A stretch of 64,000 nucleotides of DNA from Anagrus nilaparvatae (lineage: Eukaryota > Arthropoda > Insecta > Hymenoptera > Mymaridae). The DNA lies in assembly GCA_022575985.1 (NCBI GenBank), contig JAKSXM010000014.1, positions 17,918,001-17,982,000 of the forward strand, in the 5' to 3' direction. The position numbers were made by a program, and so were the translations under genes. Positions within the stretch are counted from its first letter, which is position 1, and each line of letters starts with the position of its first letter. The notes below the pieces were generated by a model that did no database searches, had not been told where the DNA came from, and was given only the letters and a program-made list of their open reading frames with translations. Shown in pieces: positions 57,246 through 64,000 of this stretch.

Positions 57246-60200
57246 CCATTTCCATGGACCCTGGCTGTAGGTAATCAAAATATATGGGTAAAATTAGAAA
57301 ATACATTAGCTGATATTTTAACATTTCAGACAATTTTAAGCCATCTGAGCCATACTTTTGAAAAAATTTTTGTACCATTAATTTCTCCATCTCCATGGGC
57401 CCTGGCTGTAGTTGATCAAAATATATGGTTAAAATTTGAAAATACATTAGCTGTTATTTTCACATTTCAGACAATTTTAAGCAATCTGTGCCATACTTTT
57501 GGAAAAATTTTTGTACCATTAATTTTTCCATCTCCATGGGCCCTGGCTGTAGTTGATCAAAATATATGGTTAAAATTTGAAAATACATTAGCTGTTATTT
57601 TCATATTTCAGACAATTTTAAGCCATCTGAGCCATACTTTTGAAAAAATTTTTGTACCATTAATTTCTCCATCTCCATGGGCCCTGGCTGTTGGTATTCA
57701 AAATATATGGGTAAAATTTGAAAATACATTAGCTGTTATTTTCATATTTCAGACAATTTTAAGCCATCTGAGCCATACTTTTGAAAAAATTTTTGTACCA
57801 TTAATTTCTCCATCTCCATGGGCCCTGGCTGTTGGTACTCAAAATATATGGGTAAAATTTGAAAATACATTAGCTGCTATTTTCACATTTAAGACATTTT
57901 TAAGCCATTTGAGCCATAGTTTTAATAAAATTTTTTGTACCAGTAATTTCTCCATATCCATGGGCCCTGGCGTTAGTTGATCAAAATATAAGGTTAAAAT
58001 TTGAAAATACATTAGCTGTTATTTTCACATTTCAAACAATTTTAAGCCATCTGAGCCATACTTTTGAAAAAATTTTTGTACCATTAATTTCTCCATCTCC
58101 ATGGGCCCTGGCTTTAGTTGATCAAAATATAAGCGTAAAATTTGAAAATACATTAGCTGTTATTTTCACATTTCAGACAATTTTAAACCATCTGAGCCAT
58201 ACTTTTGGAAAAATTTTTGTGCCATTAATTTCTCCATCTCCATGGGCCCTGGCTGTAGGTAATCAAAATATATGGGTAAAATTTGAAAATACATTAGCTG
58301 TTATTTTCACATTTCAGACAATTTTAAGCCATCTGAGCCATACTTTTGAAAAAATTTTTGTACCATTAATTTCTCCATCTCCATGGGCCCTGTCTGTATA
58401 TGATCAAAATATAAGGGTAAAATTTGAAAATAAATTTGCTGTTATTTTTACATTTCAGACAATTTTAAGCCATCTGAGCAATACTTTTGAAAAAATTTTT
58501 GTACCATTAATTTCTTCATCTCCATGGACCCTGGCTGTAGGTAATCAACATATATGGGTAAAATTTGAAAATACATTAGCTGTTATTTTCACATTTCAGA
58601 CAATTTTAAGCCATCTGAGCCATACTTTTGAAAAAAATTTTTGTACCATTAATTTCTCCATCTCCATGGGCCCTGTCTGTGGTTGATCAAAATATAAGGG
58701 TAAAATTTGAAAATAAATTAGCTGTTATTTTTACATTTCAGATAATTTTAAGCCATCTGAGCCATAGTTTTGGAAAAATTTTTGTACCATTAATTTTTCC
58801 ATCTCCATGGGCCCTGGCTGTAGTTGATCAAAATATAAGGTTAAAATTTGAAAATACATTAGCTGTTATTTTCACAATTCAGACAATTTTAGGCCATCTG
58901 AGCCATACTTTTGAAAAAATTTTTGTACCAGTAATTTCTCCATCTCCATGGGCCCTGGCTGTAGTTGATCAAAATATATGGTTAAAATTTGAAAATACAT
59001 TAGCCGTTATTTTCATATTTCAGACAATTTTAAGCCATCTAAGCCATACTTTTGAAAAAATTTTTGTACCATTAATTTCTCCATCTCCATGGGCCCTGGC
59101 TGTAGTTGATCAAAATATATGGTTAAAATTTGAAAGTACAATAGCTGTTATTTTCACATTTCAGACAATTTTAAGCCATCTGAGCCATACTTTTGGAAAA
59201 ATTTTTGTACCATTAATTTCTCCATCTTCATGGGCCCTGGCTGTAGGTAATCAACATATATGGGTAAAATTTGAAAATATATTAGCTGTTATTTTCACAT
59301 TTCAGATAATTTTAAGCCATCTGAGCCATAGTTTTGAAAAAATTTTTGTACCATTCATTAATTTCTCCATCTCCATGGGCCCTGGCTGTAGTTGATCAAA
59401 ATATAAGGTTAAAATTTGAAAATACATTAGCTGTTATTTTCACATTTCAGACAATTTTAAGCCATCTGAGCCATACTTTTGAAAAAATTTTTCTACCATT
59501 AATTTATCCATCTCCATGGGCCCTGGCTGTTGGTACTCAAAATATATGGTTAAAATTTGAAAATACATTAGCTGCTATTTTCACATTTCAGACATTTTTA
59601 AGCCATCTGAGCCATAGTTTTAAAAAAATTTTTGTACCAGTAATTTCTCCATCTCCATGGGCCCTGTCTGTAGTTGATCAAAATATAAGGGTAAAATTTG
59701 AAAATAAATTAGCTGTTATTTTTACATTTCTGACAATTTTAAGCCATCTGAGCCATACTTTTGGAAAAATTTTTGTACCATTAATTTTTCCATCTCCATG
59801 GGCCCTGGCTGTAGTTGATCAAAATATATGGTTAAACTTTGAAAATACATTAGCTGTTATTTTCACATTTCAGACAATTTTAAGCATTCTGTGCCATACT
59901 TTTGGAAAAATTTTTGTACCATTAATTTTTCCATCTCCATGGGCCCTGGCTGTAGTTGATCAAAATATATGGTTAAAATTTGAAAATACATTAGCTGTTA
60001 TTTTCATATTTCAGACAATTTTAAGCCATCTGAGCCATACTTTTGAAAAAATTTTTGTACCATTAATTTCTCCATCTCCATGGGCCCTGGCTGTTGGTAC
60101 TCAAAATATATGGGTAAAATTTGAAAATACATTAGCTGCTATTTTCACATTTAAGACATTTTTAAGCCATTTGAGCCATAGTTTTAAAAAAATTTTTGTA

Positions 60201-63200
60201 CCAGTAATTTCTCCATATCCATGGGCCCTGGCGTTAGTTGATCAAAATATAAGGTTAAAATTTGAAAATACATTAGCTGTTATTTTCACATTTCAAACAA
60301 TTTTAAGCCATCTGAGCCATACTTTTGAAAAAATTTTTGTACCATTAATTTCTCCATCTCCATGGGCCCTGGCTTTAGTTGATCAAAATATAAGCGTAAA
60401 ATTTGAAAATACATTAGCTGTTCTTTTCACATTTCAGACAATTTTAAACCATCTGAGCCATACTTTTGGAAAAATTTTTGTGCCATTAATTTCTCCATCT
60501 CCATGGGCCCTGGCTGTAGGTAATCAAAATATATGGGTAAAATTTGAAAATACATTAGCTGTTATCTTCACATTTCAGACAATTTTAAGCCATCTGAGCC
60601 ATACTTTTGAAAAAATTTTTGTACCATTAATTTCTCCATCTCCATGGGCCCTGTCTGTATCTGATCAAAATATAAGGTTAAAATTTGAAAATAAATTTGC
60701 TGTTATTTTTACATTTCAGACAATTTTAAGCCATCTGAGCAATAGTTTTGGAAAAATTTTTGTACCATTAATTTTTCCATCTCCATGGACCCTGGCTGTA
60801 GGTAATCAACATATATGGGTAAAATTTGAAAATACATTAGCTGTTATTTTCACATTTCAGACAATTTTAAGCCATCTGAGCCATACTTTTGAAAAATTTT
60901 TGTACCATTAATTTCTCCATCTCCATGGGCCCTGGCTGTTGGTACTCAAAATATATGGGTAAAATTTGAAAATACATTAGCTGCTATTTTCACATTTCAA
61001 ACATTTTTAAGCCATCTGAGCCATAGTTTAAAAAAAATTTTTGTACCAGTAATTTCTCCATATCCATGGGCCCTGGCGTTAGTTGATCAAAATATAAGGT
61101 TAAAATTTGAAAATACATTAGCTGTTATTTTCACATTTCAAACAATTTTAAGCCATCTGAGCCATACTTTTGAAAAAATTTTTGTACCATTAATTTCTCC
61201 ATCTCCATGGGCCCTGGCTTTAGTTGATCAAAATATAAGGGTAAAATTTGAAAATACATTAGCTGTTCTTTTCACATTTCAGACAATTTTAAACCATCTG
61301 AGCCATACTTTTGGAAAAATTTTTGTGCCATTAATTTCTCCATCTCCATGGGCCCTGGCTGTAGGTAATCAACATATATGGGTAAAATTTGAAAATACAT
61401 TAGCTGTTAATTTCACATTTCAGACAATTTTAAGCCATCTGAGCCATACTTTTGAAAAAATTTTTGTACCATTAATTTCTCCATCTCCATGGGCCCTGTC
61501 TGTGGTTGATCAAAATATAAGGGTAAAATTTGAAAATAAATTAGCTGTTATTTTTACATTTCAGATAATTTTAAGCCATCTGAGCCATAGTTTTGGATAA
61601 ATTTTTGTACCATTAATTTCTCCATTTCCATGGACCCTGGCTGTAGGTAATCAAAATATATGGGTAAAATTTGAAAATACATTAGCTGATATTTTAACAT
61701 TTCAGACAATTTTAAGCCATCTGAGCCATACTTTTGAAAAAATTTTTGTACCATTAATTTCTCCATCTCCATGGGCCCTGGCTGTAGTTGATCAAAATAT
61801 ATGGTTAAAATTTGAAAATACATTAGCTGTTATTTTCACATTTCAGACAATTTTAAGCAATCTGTGCCATACTTTTGGAAAAATTTTTGTACCATTAATT
61901 TTTCCATCTCCATGGGCCCTGGCTGTAGTCGATCAAAATATATGGTTAAAATTTGAAAATACATTAGCTGTTATTTTCATATTTCAGACAATTTTAAGCC
62001 ATCTGAGCCATACTTTTGAAAAAATTTTTGTACCATTAATTTCTCCATCTCCATGGGCCCTGGCTGTTGGTACTCAAAATATATGGGTAAAATTTGAAAA
62101 TACATTAGCTGTTATTTTCATATTACAGACAATTTTAAGCCATCTGAGCCATACTTTTGAAAAAATTTTTGTACCATTAATTTCTCCATCTCCATGGGCC
62201 CTGGCTGTTGGTACTCAAAATATATGGGTAAAATTTGAAAATACATTAGCTGCTATTTTCACATTTAAGACATTTTTAAGCCATTTGAGCCATAGTTTTG
62301 AAAAAATTTTTGTACCATTAATTTCTCCATATCCATGGGCCCTGGCGTTAGTTGATCAAAATATAAGGTTAAAATTTGAAAATACATTAGCTGTTATTTT
62401 CACATTTCAAACAATTTTAAGCCATCTGAGCCATACTTTTGAAAAAATTTTTGTACCATTAATTTCTCCATCTCCATGGGCCCTGGCTTTAGTTGATCAA
62501 AATATAAGCGTAAAATTTGAAAATACATTAGCTGTTATTTTCACATTTCAGACAATTTTAAACCATCTGAGCCATACTTTTGGAAAAATTTTTGTGCCAT
62601 TAATTTCTCCATCTCCATGGGCCCTGGCTGTAGGTAATTAAAATATATGGGTAAAATTTGAAAATACATTAGCTGTTATTTTCACATTTCAGACAATTTT
62701 AAGCCATCTGAGCCATACTTTTGAAAAAATTTTTGTACCATTAATTTCTCCATCTCCATGGGCCCTGTCTGTATATGATCAAAATATAAGGGTAAAATTT
62801 GAAAATAAATTTGCTGTTATTTTTACATTTCAGACAATTTTAAGCCATCTGAGCAATACTTTTGAAAAAATTTTTGTACCATTAATTTCTTCATCTCCAT
62901 GGACCCTGGCTGTAGGTAATCAACATATATGGGTAAAATTTGAAAATACATTAGCTGTTATTTTCACATTTCAGACAATTTTAAGCCATCTGAGCCATAC
63001 TTTTGAAAAAATTTTTGTACCATTAATTTCTCCATCTCCATGGGCCCTGTCTGTGGTTGATCAAAACATAAGGGTAAAATTTGAAAATAAATTAGCTGTT
63101 ATTTTTACATTTCAGATAATTTTAAGCCATCTGAGCCATAGTTTTGGAAAAATTTTTGTACCATTAATTTTTCCATCTCCATGGGCCCTGGCTGTAGTTG

Positions 63201-64000
63201 ATCAAAATATAAGGTTAAAATTTGAAAATACATTAGCTGTTATTTTCACAATTCAGACAATTTTAGGCCATCTGAGCCATACTTTTGAAAAAATTTTTGT
63301 ACCAGTAATTTCTCCATCTCCATGGGCCCTGGCTGTAGTTGATCAAAATATATGGTTAAAATTTGAAAATACATTAGCCGTTATTTTCATATTTCAGACA
63401 ATTTTAAGCCATCTAAGCCATACTTTTGAAAAAATTTTTGTACCATTAATTTCTCCATCTCCATGGGCCCTGGCTGTAGTTGATCAAAATATATGGTTAA
63501 AATTTGAAAATACAATAGCTGTTATTTTCACATTTCAGACAATTTTAAGCCATCTGAGCCATACTTTTGGAAAAATTTTTGTACCATTAATTTCTCCATC
63601 TTCATGGGCCCTGGCTGTAGGTAATCAACATATATGGGTAAAATTTGAAAATATATTAGCTGTTATTTTCACATTTCAGATAATTTTAAGCCATCTGAGC
63701 CATAGTTTTGAAAAAATTTTTGTACCATTAATTTTTCCATCTCCATGGGCCCTGGCTGTAGTTGATCAAAATATAAGGTTAAAATTTGAAAATACATTAG
63801 CTGTTATTTTCACATTTCAGACAATTTTAAGCCATCTGAGCCATACTTTTGAAAAAATTTTTCTACCATTAATTTATCCATCTCCATGGGCCCTGGCTGT
63901 TGGTACTCAAAATATATGGTTAAAATTTGAAAATACATTAGCTGCTATTTTCACATTTCAGACATTTTTAAGCCATCTGAGCCATAGTTTTAAAAAAATT
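57246..64000 (+). repeat. ~7.2-kb higher-order repeat, copy 2 (cut by window end)
   Basis: It repeats copy 1. The offset is about 7055 bp at its start and 7198 bp after about 58.2 kb, because one extra 141-bp unit (ending GGGCCCTGGCTGTAGGTAAT) is present here. Variants such as GTATATGATC, CCATCTTCATGGGCC and TTCTACCATTAATTTATCC occur in the same order as in copy 1. Confidence 0.8.

Larger units (their letters stand above)
43755..64000 (+). repeat. 141-bp satellite DNA, about 143 tandem copies, continuing past the window
   Basis: The unit repeats at 141 bp (for example TTAGCTG at 43763 and 43904). Conserved parts are ACATTAGCTGTTATTTTCAC, ATTTCAGACAATTTTAAGCC, CATCTGAGCCATACTTTTG, TTTTTGTACCATTAATTTCT and CCATCTCCATGGGCCCTGGC. 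The next part is variable: GTAGTTGATCAAAATATAAG or GTAGGTAATCAAAATATATG. It ends GGTAAAATTTGAAAAT. 141 = 3 x 47, so stop-free units give ORFs of up to 525 codons on + and 89 codons on -. Other units contain in-frame stops (GTTAATTAAAATA; GGATAAATTTT) or 1-4 bp indels, and variants fall at all codon positions, so I read it as non-coding satellite, possibly (peri)centromeric or heterochromatic. Confidence 0.95.

Noticed and set aside
43755..64000. CRISPR array
   Set aside because: Contiguous 141-bp units with no unique spacers, in a eukaryotic context; this is satellite DNA.

Overview
The window looks like insect nuclear DNA. It is very AT-rich, with spliced genes using GT/AG introns, a pentameric CCTAA (insect-type telomere) tract, a Penelope-like element, a non-LTR retrotransposon and many fold-back/MITE-type repeats. 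The extreme AT richness and the style of the genes would fit a parasitoid hymenopteran, but that placement is a guess. 

Region 1 (1-28.8 kb, + strand) is one large gene, fusilli/ESRP, an RNA-binding regulator of epithelial splicing. Nine coding exons were placed at codon resolution with consistent phases. The 5' exons lie left of the window. Two C-termini are predicted. One reads through exon 7 into a Pro/Ala/Gln-rich tail with a (QA)13 tract and stops at 19834. The other uses an internal donor at 19134 and joins exons at 26885 and 28679. A further small terminal exon at 28331 is possible. The introns carry a Penelope-like element split by a later LINE insertion (3.8-8.5 kb), a 485-bp tRNA-derived SINE with a perfect 15-bp target duplication (17.67-18.16 kb), several inverted-repeat elements and a decayed coding relic (24.3-25.8 kb).

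Region 2 (28.8-39.2 kb) is gene-poor and built largely of fold-back elements: 31.09-31.51 kb, a three-level nested set at 31.94-33.93 kb, a 1.24-kb element with CCTAA repeats at 35.16-36.40 kb, and an almost entirely palindromic 1.35-kb element at 36.53-37.88 kb.

Region 3 (39.2-43.0 kb) holds two small genes. One is a four-exon + strand gene for a 238-residue, probably secreted, four-cysteine protein of unknown role. The other is a - strand gene for a five-finger C2H2 zinc-finger protein whose start codon seems to sit in a first exon contributing only two codons.

Region 4 (43.17-64.0 kb, running off the right edge) is tandem repeat. Five copies of a ~128-bp unit are followed by about 143 copies of a 141-bp satellite organised into higher-order repeats (11-12 units, then ~30 and ~50-51 units). 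Because 141 is a multiple of three and most units lack stops, long open frames appear on both strands. In-frame stops and indels in other units argue that it is satellite DNA, not a gene.
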